A stretch of DNA of 64,000 nt from Blastopirellula retiformator (GCF_007859755.1 NZ_SJPF01000002.1:329729-393728); one strand, 5' to 3'; numbered from the stretch's first letter, positions 8,146 through 18,029 are shown. The notes: generated by a model not told the origin, from the letters alone. A program made the numbers and translations.

Positions 8146-9351
8146 CTAATCCTTCTGCGCGGCGGTTTCGGCGAACTTTTTGAGGTCATTGCCGCGGAGA
8201 ACCGCTTCCAGCATGTCGGGGAGATGATTGGGCGTGCAGGCGAAACATGGCATGCCCAATTTCGCCAATTTGTTCGCCAGATTTTCATTGAACGACGGCT
8301 GGCCCTGGTCCGAGATCGCCAGCAGTCCGACCGCTTTCAGTCCCCCTTCGAGCAGCGCCTCCATCTTGCGGACGAAGCGATTTTCGTTGGGGCTGGTATC
8401 GTAGAGATCACCCAGCACGATATAGAGCGTCTTGTCCGGCGTATGCATGAACCGTTCGCAGTAGCTGGTCGCCATCCAGTAGTCTTCGGCCCCGCTCAAC
8501 TGCACGCCAAACAAGAGATCGACCGGGTCATGACAATGCTCGGTCAAGTCGACCACTTCGACATGATTGAAAGCGACGACATGCGTTTCGACCGCAGGCA
8601 TGCTGGCGAGGATCGCTCCCATGATACCGCCGAAAATCAGAGAAGAGTGCATCGAACCGGACTGGTCCATCGCGATGATGATGTTCCAATCGTTCTGTCG
8701 CTGTTGCCGGCTGAAGAACGACATCTGCTCGGGGATGATCGTCTTGATCGACGGATTGTAGTTCTTGATGTTCTGACGAATCGTGCGGGTCCAGTCGAGA
8801 TTCGGCAGACTCCGGAAGGGGGAATGTCGATTACGGTTGAGGGCGCCCCGCACCGCTTGTACGAAACGCTGCTCCAATCGTTTGCGAATATCGTCGACCA
8901 CCTTGCTGACCAGTTCCCGGGCCGCCGCCTTCGCCTTGTCGGGAACTAGGTTCTTCAGCTGCAAGACGGTACTGGCCAAATCGACCGACGGTTCGACCTT
9001 CGATAAGACCTCCGGTTCAAAGAGCAGCTCTTTCATGCCGCGACGCTCGATCGCGTCATGCTGGATCAGCGTGACGACGTCAGTCGGAAAGAAGTTGCGA
9101 ATCTGGTCCAGCCAGCGGGCGACCTTGGGCGCGGCGCGACCTTTGGAAGGGCCGTGACCAATTTTCTTGTCGCGCTCCCAGTCCTCTTTCGACAATTCCG
9201 AATCGTCGTCGCCGCCGTAGATTTCGGCGAGCGCGGCGTCCATTTCCATCTGCTGCGTCGAAAGCGAGCAGCCAGGGCCCATGCTGCCGAGCGTCTCCTG
9301 CGAACTTGCGCCCAGAATCAGTCGCCAACGTGCGAGTTGTTCCGCATCCAT
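8146..9351 (-). CDS. vWA-domain protein, YehP-like
   Basis: A 401-aa cytoplasmic protein, the last gene of a five-gene operon. Residues 1-220 are helical and charged; the C-terminal half is a von Willebrand A domain with an intact MIDAS motif (D229-Q-S231-G-S233) in IIIAMDQSGSMHSS, followed by ETHVVAFNHVEVVDLT and TLYIVLGDLYDTS. Such vWA proteins bind divalent cations and usually partner MoxR AAA+ ATPases. Order and partners match E. coli yehP in the yehLMPQ cluster. It starts with ATG 15 nt after the DUF5682 stop, with GGAAGCG just upstream. Its target is unknown. Confidence 0.85.
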   Translation of the reverse strand: MDAEQLARWRLILGASSQETLGSMGPGCSLSTQQMEMDAALAEIYGGDDDSELSKEDWERDKKIGHGPSKGRAAPKVARWLDQIRNFFPTDVVTLIQHDAIERRGMKELLFEPEVLSKVEPSVDLASTVLQLKNLVPDKAKAAARELVSKVVDDIRKRLEQRFVQAVRGALNRNRHSPFRSLPNLDWTRTIRQNIKNYNPSIKTIIPEQMSFFSRQQRQNDWNIIIAMDQSGSMHSSLIFGGIMGAILASMPAVETHVVAFNHVEVVDLTEHCHDPVDLLFGVQLSGAEDYWMATSYCERFMHTPDKTLYIVLGDLYDTSPNENRFVRKMEALLEGGLKAVGLLAISDQGQPSFNENLANKLAKLGMPCFACTPNHLPDMLEAVLRGNDLKKFAETAAQKD

Positions 9352-9366
9352 GTTCGTGGTCGCTTC

Positions 9367-11712
9367 CTAGAAATCGCCAAAATCAAAGTCATTCAGGTCC
9401 GACAGCTTTTCTTCTTCCTCTTCGCTCAAGGGGCCTTCCAGCAGCTCGGCGGTTTGATCCTTGTTCAGCCCCCAGTGCTCACCTAGGTTTTCGCAAATCT
9501 GACGTCGCTCGCGCGGGACAAAGGTGCTGAAAGCCCGCCGCAAAAAGACGAGCGCCCGGGCGAATTGGTCGTCGTCGAGCGAACCGACGTAATCGGCCAA
9601 CTGTTCCCAGAGCGTCTGCCGGGCGATCAGAGCGTAGCGATTCCGCTGAGCGAGGCCCTCAAACCAGCCGGCGCCCAAGTCGGCCGGCACGCCGGGAGAA
9701 AGTCGCCGCGATACCTCGCGGGCGAGCGCTTCGTTGGCGATCAGGCCCCGTTCTAGCAGAATTGCGCAGGCATAGCCGGACAATAGCGGGTTGCGATCGT
9801 CGGAGTCGGCCAACTGCTGCAATCGCGACGTCCACAGACTTTCATCCACCAACTCGGCGAACTCCAGTCCGACTCGGTTGAGCTTCTCGATCGCCTCGAG
9901 CAGCTTCTTGGCGGCATTGTCATCGCAACCGGCGGCCGCATACAGCGAGAGCGCCCCTTCGACGAATAGTTCCTCGAGTAGTGGCAGCAGCGGCTCGGGA
10001 TCGAACCTACGGACGTTACCAAACCGCACGACCTGCATCAGCTCGAAGGCGGCGTCGGCGATTGCGGCAAGGTCGGAGGTGGCGACCGCTAGCTCCTGCA
10101 GTCGGTCGCGGGCCTGATCCATCGCTTCCATCATGCCGCACTGGCAGGCGTCGTTCACCAGCCGCGCCGCGTCGGCGATCGTGACGCAATCGGCAAGTTG
10201 CGTGTTGAAACGAAACGCCGTCGCCAGGACGATCGTTTCTCCTTCCAGCACCGCTTCGACCAGGGCGATTTCACTTTCGGGCGTCCACTGCATGATCCAC
10301 CGCTCGGCCCAGGTCGTTGACTCTTGGCGAGCGTGCGTGAATTTGGCAAACGGAACTTGCAAGACGCGCAGACGGTGGAACAGGGACGAGCGATGAAGAT
10401 CAAGATAGGCCGCTTCTTCCGTCTTCGCCTGACGGTTTTCCCGCAGGTCCAGGTCGAGCGGTTGTTCGACCGTCGTTTTGTACTTCTCCAGCTTGAGACG
10501 TTTCAGTTCTCGCTGGAAGTCGGCCTGGATTGACGTTTGGCTGACCCCGTCGGGCAATTCGCCGATCTCGGTCCCAACCTCGACGTGGGCGAGCGCCTCT
10601 TTGACGGTGGTCGTTTCCCCTTGACCAAGCAGCGTGATCGCCGCATCGCGAAGGTCCGAAAGCGTTGGCGCCAGACCGTCTTTCAGGGCGGATAGGGTCT
10701 CGGCCAGGCGGACGCTCTCAATCACCTCGGCGGTCGAACGATGGGTGCCCGCTTTGCGCAAGTGTTGGGCGACGCTGGAGAGATAGCGATGCGAAAGGCC
10801 GCGCACGTTCCCCTCGTTGAGCGCTTGCCACATCAGCTCGAAGTAAGCCGGGGCCTGATTGCCGGCGCCATAGCCTGACTGTGACGAGAGTTTGAAATAG
10901 GAATAGGGCATCAGCGTCAACTTGCTGGTGCGGCGGCGCAGCGATGCGAGCTCGTCGTCGGTCATCGCCGGCAGGTCGGCGGACAAGGCGGTCGCATGAA
11001 AAGCGCCGACTACGGCGACGATCTTCTCGGGGGGCGTACCGGCGGCGATCGTCTCTTCGATGCGACGGCGCATGTACGCTTCACGAATCAAGTTTTCGGC
11101 CCGCCAGCGGGGACGGTCTTCCTCCAGTTCGCGGACCGCCTGACCGAACTCTAGCGCGCCGCCGCGATAGCTGCCGGGGGCGACGTTATGCTCAAACTGG
11201 CGTTCCCAGTAGGTTTCAAAGTCGCTCTCGCCTGCGGTCATCGCAAATTGCTCGTAGAGAGACGCCTTGGGCGCTTCTAAGCCAATGGCGACTTCCGCCG
11301 TGTTGTCGGCGTTCGCTTCCGTTTCTTCCGCCTGGCGGGCGAGCGATTCTTTGCGCATTTGCTCGCGCCACTCGTACTCGGCGTCGAGCAATCCGAGAAA
11401 GCACTCCGACGGCAGGTCGAAAAACTGGGCGACGGCGTTTCGTTCGCTCGCCCAGGAGATCGCCTGAAACTCGGGACTGTAGCGGGCCAGCGGAGTGACG
11501 ATCGTGCGCACCGGCAGCGAGTCGGTGTAGGCGAGGATTGCGATCGGCGGCTTGGTTTCTTTCCGCGTCATATCGGCGATCAACGGGGTCGCATCATCGA
11601 TCCCTTCAATCAACACGACGTCGGGCTGAATCTCGTCGAGATAGCCCCGCAGTTGCCAGGCTCCCATGGGGGAGAGATGGCGGACGCCGAATACGTGGAT
11701 GTTGCCCCTCAA
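9367..11712 (-). CDS. DUF5682 family protein, YehM-like
   Basis: A 781-aa protein opening with MRGNIHVFGVRHLSPMG and then DVVLIEGIDDATPLIADM, which I recognise as the start of DUF5682 proteins such as E. coli YehM. A segment near residue 245 (KIVAVVGAFHATAL) recalls TraB/haem-uptake-like hydrolase folds that carry a GxHH or GAFH motif. The rest is mostly helical; there is no signal peptide or membrane span. It begins with TTG, and that codon overlaps the TGA of the upstream MoxR gene (TTGA), indicating translational coupling. The C terminus is acidic (EEEEEKLSDLNDFDFGDF). Biochemical function is not established. Confidence 0.82.
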   Translation of the reverse strand: MRGNIHVFGVRHLSPMGAWQLRGYLDEIQPDVVLIEGIDDATPLIADMTRKETKPPIAILAYTDSLPVRTIVTPLARYSPEFQAISWASERNAVAQFFDLPSECFLGLLDAEYEWREQMRKESLARQAEETEANADNTAEVAIGLEAPKASLYEQFAMTAGESDFETYWERQFEHNVAPGSYRGGALEFGQAVRELEEDRPRWRAENLIREAYMRRRIEETIAAGTPPEKIVAVVGAFHATALSADLPAMTDDELASLRRRTSKLTLMPYSYFKLSSQSGYGAGNQAPAYFELMWQALNEGNVRGLSHRYLSSVAQHLRKAGTHRSTAEVIESVRLAETLSALKDGLAPTLSDLRDAAITLLGQGETTTVKEALAHVEVGTEIGELPDGVSQTSIQADFQRELKRLKLEKYKTTVEQPLDLDLRENRQAKTEEAAYLDLHRSSLFHRLRVLQVPFAKFTHARQESTTWAERWIMQWTPESEIALVEAVLEGETIVLATAFRFNTQLADCVTIADAARLVNDACQCGMMEAMDQARDRLQELAVATSDLAAIADAAFELMQVVRFGNVRRFDPEPLLPLLEELFVEGALSLYAAAGCDDNAAKKLLEAIEKLNRVGLEFAELVDESLWTSRLQQLADSDDRNPLLSGYACAILLERGLIANEALAREVSRRLSPGVPADLGAGWFEGLAQRNRYALIARQTLWEQLADYVGSLDDDQFARALVFLRRAFSTFVPRERRQICENLGEHWGLNKDQTAELLEGPLSEEEEEKLSDLNDFDFGDF

Positions 11713-12830
11713 CCGTTGTGCTCCGAACAGGCGTTATAGAGCGGACGCCAGTCGGAGCCCCGTTTCTTCAGCACGTTGGTCAGGTATTCTTTCCAGGCGA
11801 CCTTGTCCTTCTCTTCGTCTTTGACGACGGCGCCCTGCAACCCGGCGGCGACATCCTCGGCCGAGATCGCGCCGCTACCGAAGCTGGCCGAAAGGGCCAT
11901 GCTGTTGGCCAAGACCGAAATCGCCTCGGCGGTCGACAGCACGCCGGACGGCGACTTTAGCTTGTTCTTGCCATCGAGCGTTTGCCCGGTGCGCAGCTCG
12001 CGGAAAATGGTGACGACCTGCTCGATCGCGTCTTCGCTCGGCAGCTCCGCTTGAAGCGCCAGGTTCGACGCGAGTTCCGCGATGCGTTTGCCGACGATCT
12101 CGATTTCGGTCTCGATCGTGTTGGGGGTCGGCAAAACAATGATGTTAAAGCGGCGCTTCAGCGCGGCCGACATGTCGTTGACGCCCCGGTCGCGGGTGTT
12201 GGCGGTGGCGATCACCGAGAACCCTTTTTGGGCCGGAACTTCAGTCGCTAGTTCAGGAATCGAGATCCGCTTTTCCGACAGCAGCGAGATCATCGCATCC
12301 TGCACCTCCGAGGCGCAGCGAGAGATTTCCTCGAACCGGGCGAGCGAGCCTGATTCCATGGCGCGCAAGACCGGGCTCTTGATCAGCGCTTCATGGCTGG
12401 GACCATGGGCGATCAGCATCGCGTAGTTCCAGGTGTAGCGGATCTGCTCTTCGGTTGTGCCGGCAGTTCCCTGCACCACTTTGGTCGAATCGCCGTTGAT
12501 CGCCGCCGAAAGATGTTCCGAGAGCCAGCTCTTGGCGGTTCCCGGTTCGCCGATCAGCAACAGCGCCCGGTCGGTCACCAGCGTGGCGATCGCAATCTCG
12601 ACCAGGCGGTTGTAGCCGATGTACTTCGGCGTGATGTCCAACTTGCCCGCTTTGCCGCCGCAGATGTAGGTATGGACGGCGCGAGCCGACATTCGCCACC
12701 CCGGAGGCTTATCGAACTTGTCTTGCGCAATCAACGCTTCGATCTCGTGCGCGTACAGCTCTTCGGCCGGAGAGCGGAGATCGCCGCCGCTGGACTTGTT
12801 GGCGCGGGTAGCACTTTTTTTCTTCGCCAT
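11709..12830 (-). CDS. MoxR-family AAA+ ATPase, YehL-like
   Basis: A 373-aa AAA+ ATPase. Walker A is GEPGTAKS (residues 94-101); the Walker B region reads LARFEEISR rather than the usual DEINR; sensor 1 lies in VIATANTRDRG. This variant is typical of the YehL branch of MoxR proteins. MoxR ATPases act as chaperones that remodel or activate partners together with vWA proteins, here presumably the one at 8146-9351. The start ATG is preceded by GGAATCGCCC. It lies between the HEAT protein (37-nt gap) and DUF5682 (4-nt overlap). Confidence 0.9.
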   Translation of the reverse strand: MAKKKSATRANKSSGGDLRSPAEELYAHEIEALIAQDKFDKPPGWRMSARAVHTYICGGKAGKLDITPKYIGYNRLVEIAIATLVTDRALLLIGEPGTAKSWLSEHLSAAINGDSTKVVQGTAGTTEEQIRYTWNYAMLIAHGPSHEALIKSPVLRAMESGSLARFEEISRCASEVQDAMISLLSEKRISIPELATEVPAQKGFSVIATANTRDRGVNDMSAALKRRFNIIVLPTPNTIETEIEIVGKRIAELASNLALQAELPSEDAIEQVVTIFRELRTGQTLDGKNKLKSPSGVLSTAEAISVLANSMALSASFGSGAISAEDVAAGLQGAVVKDEEKDKVAWKEYLTNVLKKRGSDWRPLYNACSEHNG

Positions 12831-12867
12831 GGGCGATTCCTTGCTGGCGTGGGAGAGAGAGGAGCGG

Positions 12868-14664
12868 TTATTTGCGATTCTTCAGGTCGGCGACGGCCAC
12901 GATGTATCGGTCGGCGTCCTCTTCGGCCATCGACGCCACACAGGCTTCCAATTGCGGCACGGCCGATTTCGGCAGCATCACAATGAGGCGGCCAAACATC
13001 GTGGCATAAAAGTCGGCGGCGTATTTCACCTTCTTGACCATTGCCTGGGTCAGGTAATCGACCGTCTTCGGGTGATTGATTCGGACCATCGCTTCGAGCG
13101 CCTCCAGCAACTCATACGATTCAGACCGTGCCTTCAGCAAACGTTGCATGTGGACGTCCAAGTATTTGATGACGCCCGGGTGATCGGGGCGAGCCAGTTG
13201 GCCGACCAGAGCGACATCGTCTGCGCGAATGGCAACGTCAAGCCAGCGAGGATCAATCTTGATCGCGGGAGTCTCCTCCGGTTCATAGTCGTAGAGGAGG
13301 TTGGCGCCCCGCGTGTACTTGTTGAGCGTGCCGGAAACGACCTCCGCCTTGGCGCGAGCGTTTGTAGCGGCTTTCCCCTTCTTTCCGGTTTGCGGCACAA
13401 GCAGATATTCATGGAAGAGCTCGTAGACTCGCTCCGGTTTGGCGCGCTTCATGGCCGCTTCAATCGCGACGTCGATCCCGAGTTCGTCTAGCGAATCGTG
13501 ATTGTCGATGACTACGTCTTGGACTTTCCCTGTCGATGTGCCCATCGCGTTCAGCAGCGCCGCCATACTGGAATGATAGGTACTGCGGCCTTCTATTTTG
13601 GAAATCGCCTCGCGCTGCTCGAAGAGCTCCAGCAATAGCGTTTCGGTCTGCTTGTCGCTCCGATTCCGCAGGGCCTGTAGCAGCGAAGTAAGACGGAAAA
13701 TGCGGGCATCCAGATTTTTGCCTTTCGGCTTGCTCGCTAGGAGTTCCTCGGCCGCTTTGCGGGTTTCGGTCTGGACCGTCGTCAAAACGATCGGATGTTG
13801 CGCTTCGCGGGCTGCATTCAGCGCCGGGGGATTGCGTGGTTTTTCAATTCCTGCGGCCAGCGCAGTCGCGGCTTCTTTCGAGTTGATCTCGGCCAGCGCT
13901 TGATAGGCTGCCTCGCGCACGTCGGCCGCCTTGGCGGTCGTTTGTTCGATCAAAAACGGAACGTCGCTTGGCTCGCGTAATTTCGCAATGGCGACGACCT
14001 TGACCTCCTTAGAGCCTGCTTGCAGGGCTTCGCGAACCAGCTTGTCGGCGGCGACTGGATCCACGCGGTGCAACAGCGACAATCGCCGGGCGTCCCCTGC
14101 TCCACCCTTTTGATCGAACCGTTCGACGATCATCGGCACAATCGACTTGCCGTACTGCGGCAGAACGTTCGCTTCGACAAAGTCGCAGACTTCGTGATAC
14201 GAACCGTCGAGCGCCGAGATCGCCGGTCCCAGAAGTCGCGGATCGGGAAACGGATTGCGATCGAGCGAATCGCGAATCACCTCGAGCCGGCCCGAACCGG
14301 TGCTGGTCATGGCGGTTGCGACCGCTTTGAGCAAACTGGCGGGCGAGTTTTTCGGGACGAGTCCGTCGCCGACTTGCTTGATCGGCTTTCGTTTTCCCTC
14401 GGCTCCCGTCGCTCCCTGCGTGTAGAGAATCGCATTGACCAGAGTGCTGAGGCTAAGTAGCGCTTCCGGCGCAGTTTTCTCGTTACTCTCGACGACGCTA
14501 TTGACCGCTTCGGCGACTTTGGCGAAGACGGGCGCTTTTTTGCCTGCCTTCTGTAGCGGCGCGACCAACTTCTTTAGACGAAAATCGCCGCACGCGACGC
14601 TACTGCCAGCAATGGAAAGCCGCCGCACTTCGTCATATACCTGGGTCAGGACCGGGATGCTCAT
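12868..14664 (-). CDS. HEAT-repeat protein of the Yeh-like operon
   Basis: A 598-aa helical-repeat protein without signal peptide. HEAT-like units are visible, for example EVKVVAIAKLREPSDVPFLI and AADVREAAYQALAEINSKEA, and the C-terminal part again consists of paired helices. In actinobacterial relatives of this cluster the same position is often held by a DUF5691 protein; I cannot show that this one belongs to that family. A strong Shine-Dalgarno (GGAG, about 7 nt before ATG) supports the start. It is probably a scaffold or substrate-recognition subunit for the MoxR/vWA pair, by analogy only. Confidence 0.78.
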   Translation of the reverse strand: MSIPVLTQVYDEVRRLSIAGSSVACGDFRLKKLVAPLQKAGKKAPVFAKVAEAVNSVVESNEKTAPEALLSLSTLVNAILYTQGATGAEGKRKPIKQVGDGLVPKNSPASLLKAVATAMTSTGSGRLEVIRDSLDRNPFPDPRLLGPAISALDGSYHEVCDFVEANVLPQYGKSIVPMIVERFDQKGGAGDARRLSLLHRVDPVAADKLVREALQAGSKEVKVVAIAKLREPSDVPFLIEQTTAKAADVREAAYQALAEINSKEAATALAAGIEKPRNPPALNAAREAQHPIVLTTVQTETRKAAEELLASKPKGKNLDARIFRLTSLLQALRNRSDKQTETLLLELFEQREAISKIEGRSTYHSSMAALLNAMGTSTGKVQDVVIDNHDSLDELGIDVAIEAAMKRAKPERVYELFHEYLLVPQTGKKGKAATNARAKAEVVSGTLNKYTRGANLLYDYEPEETPAIKIDPRWLDVAIRADDVALVGQLARPDHPGVIKYLDVHMQRLLKARSESYELLEALEAMVRINHPKTVDYLTQAMVKKVKYAADFYATMFGRLIVMLPKSAVPQLEACVASMAEEDADRYIVAVADLKNRK

Positions 14665-14703
14665 CGGAAGACTCCTACAGCCGAATCGAGTAGAGAGACG
14701 AAG

Positions 14704-16146
14704 TTAGAAAGTGAGCCGATGGATGGCATCGGCGGCGACGATCGACAGCGGTTTAATTTGCAACTTGCCGGAATCGAGATCGTGTCGGAAGCGGGCGATG
14801 AGCGTTTGCTTCTTCAGCAGATCCGCAGGAAGCAGCTCTAGCAGGTTGCACGTGCGCGGCTCCTCGTCGAGACCGATTTCGGTCAGCACCAGGCGTTCCC
14901 CTTTGGCGTCTTCGGCGACATATTGATCGCCAACCATACCGATCTGGGCGTAGTTGAGGGCGTAAATCGGCAGCTTGTCGGCGAGAGGGTTTTTCAGCTG
15001 CATCTTCACCTGCTTGATCACCTCGGCGAAGCTGGCATGCCCAAACCCGCGAACCTGCTTGAAGTCTTTCTTTTCTAGCGGCCGCATGGTCTTCCCTTCC
15101 CAGCGAATCCGAGGATTGACGTCGCCGGGATAGATGCACAATTCGCTGACCGAGGCGAGTTGAAAGAAGCTGTCTTCCGCTTTGATATGTTTGGCCGCTT
15201 TGTAGGGGCGATAGGTTTGCGTCAGCTGGATTGCGCCGCTCGCCAGGTTCATCCAGATGCCGGTATCGACGAACTCACGACGGGCGACGTCGTCGTAGGC
15301 GTTGAAGGCAAGCTGCACCAGCTCGGCGTTGTCCTGCACCAGGCCCGCCTCTTTTAATTCCCGCAATTGCCAGGCGTGGCCCAGCCATGCGGCGATGCTC
15401 GATTCGGTCTCCGGCGCCAATTCGGGGTCGGCAAGTCGCCGCTCGAGATAGGCTCGGCCTTGCTTGACCAGCGAGCTTAGGCGCCCTAATTGATCGAGCG
15501 CTTCGCTGTAAACGCCTTCCCGCTGCGTCGAAGTTTTTTCTTCATCGTGGTCCCAGAAGAGCTTGGTGTAGTTGTGCAGGGCCGCCTGTGCGCCGGGGAG
15601 ATACGCGTTGCCGAGTTGCTTCGCTTGTTTTTCAATTTCGGCGGCCGACTTGGCGTTCATATTGCCGACGCCCAGTTTGACCAGATCGTGCGTCAGCTTC
15701 TCCAGCAGGTCGAGGCCATCAAGTTGGGCTTTGATCTTTTTGGCAAGCGCCGACTTGTTGACCTTGCGCGGCTTGTTGGCGTCGGTCTTTTTCTTCTCAG
15801 CGCGGACGGCCGCTTTCTCCCGTTTATCAGCGATCGATTGGGGAACTTCGGCGGTAGTGAACGGTTTCCCTTCGACATACGCGTACAACAGGCCCAGCGA
15901 GTGCTTGCAGGGAAACTGGCGACTTGGACAACTGCAGCGGTAGGTGACGGTCTCGGGGTTGGTGAAGTCGGCGGAGCAGAGATACGGCGTCTTGCCGCTT
16001 CCTTTACATTCGCCGAACAACAACGTCTCGTCGTCGGAATGGTGCAAGTTGACGAATTTGTTTTTGAGAACGAGCCCGCGACCATTGTTGGCCGCCGCCG
16101 CATTGGGCGCCGCCGCCGCAACGAATTCCGCATCAATCGAAATCAT
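14704..16146 (-). CDS. SWIM zinc-finger protein, YehQ-like
   Basis: First gene of the operon, 480 aa from the ATG at 16146. The SWIM motif C-x-C-x6-C-x-H is complete (C71, C73, C80, H82 in YRCSCPSRQFPCKH). SWIM domains bind zinc and are thought to contact nucleic acid or protein. A longer frame extends upstream to 16299, but those 51 codons run through the terminator hairpin of the next gene upstream and show no protein-like features, so I prefer the internal start, which has GGATGGAACC just before it. The Lys-rich stretch at about 106-140 could bind nucleic acid. Adjacent HEAT, MoxR, DUF5682 and vWA genes follow on the same strand. Confidence 0.85.
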   Translation of the reverse strand: MISIDAEFVAAAAPNAAAANNGRGLVLKNKFVNLHHSDDETLLFGECKGSGKTPYLCSADFTNPETVTYRCSCPSRQFPCKHSLGLLYAYVEGKPFTTAEVPQSIADKREKAAVRAEKKKTDANKPRKVNKSALAKKIKAQLDGLDLLEKLTHDLVKLGVGNMNAKSAAEIEKQAKQLGNAYLPGAQAALHNYTKLFWDHDEEKTSTQREGVYSEALDQLGRLSSLVKQGRAYLERRLADPELAPETESSIAAWLGHAWQLRELKEAGLVQDNAELVQLAFNAYDDVARREFVDTGIWMNLASGAIQLTQTYRPYKAAKHIKAEDSFFQLASVSELCIYPGDVNPRIRWEGKTMRPLEKKDFKQVRGFGHASFAEVIKQVKMQLKNPLADKLPIYALNYAQIGMVGDQYVAEDAKGERLVLTEIGLDEEPRTCNLLELLPADLLKKQTLIARFRHDLDSGKLQIKPLSIVAADAIHRLTF

Positions 16147-16276
16147 CTGGTTCCATCCCCGCCATGATGAGAAGCGAACGTCTACGCGAGACCGCCGCAT
16201 TGTGGCCGGGGGGGAAGCAACTTTCAAGTTGCCACTGAGGAGATTGACCGAATTTTTTCTTTCGCATAGCGCAAGA

Positions 16277-16312
16277 GAAAAGCCGCACGTTTGAAACAAG
16301 CGTGCGGCTTTG
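16277..16312 (-). terminator. Rho-independent terminator of the HEAT-repeat gene
   Basis: AAAGCCGCACG (16279-16289) and CGTGCGGCTTT (16301-16311) form a perfect 11-bp stem around an 11-nt loop. On the minus strand it is followed by TTTCTC. It lies 32 nt after the stop of the exported HEAT protein and separates that gene from the SWIM operon. Confidence 0.8.
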
Positions 16313-16343
16313 AAAATTTGGCAGAGTGAAATCGACGACGGCG

Positions 16344-17993
16344 TTACTTCGCGTTGTCGATCAACTCGAGCGCTTGCGCGGCGGCGTCGCGAACCGCCGG
16401 GTCTTCGTCTTGCAACAGCCCCTTCAGCGCCGGAGCGGCCGATTTGGCGGGGGCGCCCAATTGGCCGAGCAACTGCGAGGCGCCCTTGCGAGCGATCGGG
16501 TCTTTCGCCTTCAGAGCCTTGGTCAGCTCCGGCAAAATCTTGGCGGTCGCCGACTTCCCTTCGATCTGCAGTAGCGCCCAGGCCGACAAGACGCGTAGCG
16601 ACGCGTCTTCGCTACTGGTCATCGTTTTTTCGAGCGATGGCGCCGCGTCCTTTGCGGCCGGGCCAATCTTGCCGAGCGCCAAAGCGGCGTCGTGAGGGTC
16701 TTTGCCAGTCCCTTCTTCGACTTCTTTTGCCAACCGCGGCGCGGCGGCTTCGGCGGCCGGACCGATGGCGGCCAGCGCCAACACGGCGGCGTCTTCGGTT
16801 CGCGGGTTCTCGTCATCGATCAACTTGACTAACGCCGGAACGGCCGGGGCCGCCTTGTCTCCCATTTCGCCCAAGATCTGAGCGATTTGCGGTCGCAACC
16901 GGGGATTCTTGAGCGCCGCGGTCAGATGCGGGATTCCTTCTGGGCCCAAGCTGGCCAAGACATGAATCGCGTCGCCCAGGTTGGCCGGATCGACGCCGGG
17001 AAGCGTCTTGTGCAGTTCGGCGATGACCAGCTCGGGCTTGGCATGAAGCGAGATCAACGCTTTAGCGGCCGCCGAACGGATCCAAGCGTTGTCGCTGGCG
17101 ACCCCTTTCGCCAAGCGCTCGACCACTTCGGTCTGCAGCGCCGCATCGTTGGGATTGGCTCGCGCTAGGGCCCAGCGGCTCAATAGGCTGAGGATCGGAT
17201 CTTTGCTGTCGACGTTGGCGGTGATCCGCTCTTGCGCTTCGGCTGGAACTGTGCCAATGCGGCCCAGGGCGAATGTCGCCGCCAGTTTCAGATGTTCTTC
17301 GTCCAGGCACTTGGCGATGGCGGGAACCGACGCTTTGGCCGCTTCCGGCATGCTGGCCAAGGCCAGGATCGCTTCGCGACGGGTTTCGATCGGCGCTCCC
17401 GGCAATAGTTCGGTCAGTGCGGGCGCCGCTTCAGCCGCATCGGGGCCAATTTCACGCAGCACCAGGCACGCCCAGAAGGCCGATTTTTCGTTCTTCAGGG
17501 CCATGGCCAAGCCGGGGACGGCAGGTTTGCCGGCGTCGGCGATCGCGTGCATCACACGCAGACGAACGGCGGGATCGGCGTCGCTGAGCAACTTGGCGAA
17601 CAGGCCGACCACTTTCTGGCGATCCGGATGAATCGCTTGCAGCGCGCCGATCGCCTGACGGCGAACCATCGGATCGGAGTCGCCGACCAGTTCGACGAGC
17701 GCGTCGACGGCCGGTTCGGCGGCGTGGCCGATTTCGCCCAGGGCATGGGCGGCATGAGCACGAACCATCGCCGAGCTCGACTTCAGTTGTTTGGTCAACG
17801 GAGCGACCGCCGCAGCGCCGTCAACGCCCGCGGCGCCCAGCTTATCGATGGCGGTGATTTGGGTCTCTTCGCTCGACGACGAGAGAGCTTCGATCGATTG
17901 CTCGACGTCGCCCGGGGCCGAGAAAGCGGCGCCGGTGAAGCCAAGCGAGGCGGCCAGCGCCAGCGACGCCAGACCGTGGAGGTGAATACGCAT
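16344..17993 (-). CDS. Exported HEAT-repeat (PBS-lyase-like) protein
   Basis: A 549-aa protein with a signal peptide (MRIHLHGLASLALAASLGFTGAAFSA), then almost entirely HEAT repeats of about 35-38 residues from about 40 to 545. Typical units are SAMVRAHAAHALGEIGHAAE and DPMVRRQAIGALQAIHPD. No catalytic residues are evident, and it is probably an extracytoplasmic binding scaffold. Planctomycetes carry many such proteins. It has its own terminator downstream and is 36 nt from the next gene upstream, with which it may share a transcript. It is not part of the SWIM/MoxR operon despite also having HEAT repeats. Confidence 0.83.
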   Translation of the reverse strand: MRIHLHGLASLALAASLGFTGAAFSAPGDVEQSIEALSSSSEETQITAIDKLGAAGVDGAAAVAPLTKQLKSSSAMVRAHAAHALGEIGHAAEPAVDALVELVGDSDPMVRRQAIGALQAIHPDRQKVVGLFAKLLSDADPAVRLRVMHAIADAGKPAVPGLAMALKNEKSAFWACLVLREIGPDAAEAAPALTELLPGAPIETRREAILALASMPEAAKASVPAIAKCLDEEHLKLAATFALGRIGTVPAEAQERITANVDSKDPILSLLSRWALARANPNDAALQTEVVERLAKGVASDNAWIRSAAAKALISLHAKPELVIAELHKTLPGVDPANLGDAIHVLASLGPEGIPHLTAALKNPRLRPQIAQILGEMGDKAAPAVPALVKLIDDENPRTEDAAVLALAAIGPAAEAAAPRLAKEVEEGTGKDPHDAALALGKIGPAAKDAAPSLEKTMTSSEDASLRVLSAWALLQIEGKSATAKILPELTKALKAKDPIARKGASQLLGQLGAPAKSAAPALKGLLQDEDPAVRDAAAQALELIDNAK

Positions 17994-18029
17994 AATTTTT
18001 ATCTCTATGGATGTAAGGCGTCGAAGGAA

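Noticed and set aside
16147-16299. 51-codon extension of the SWIM gene
   Set aside because: Reads through a strong terminator hairpin and shows no protein-like sequence.
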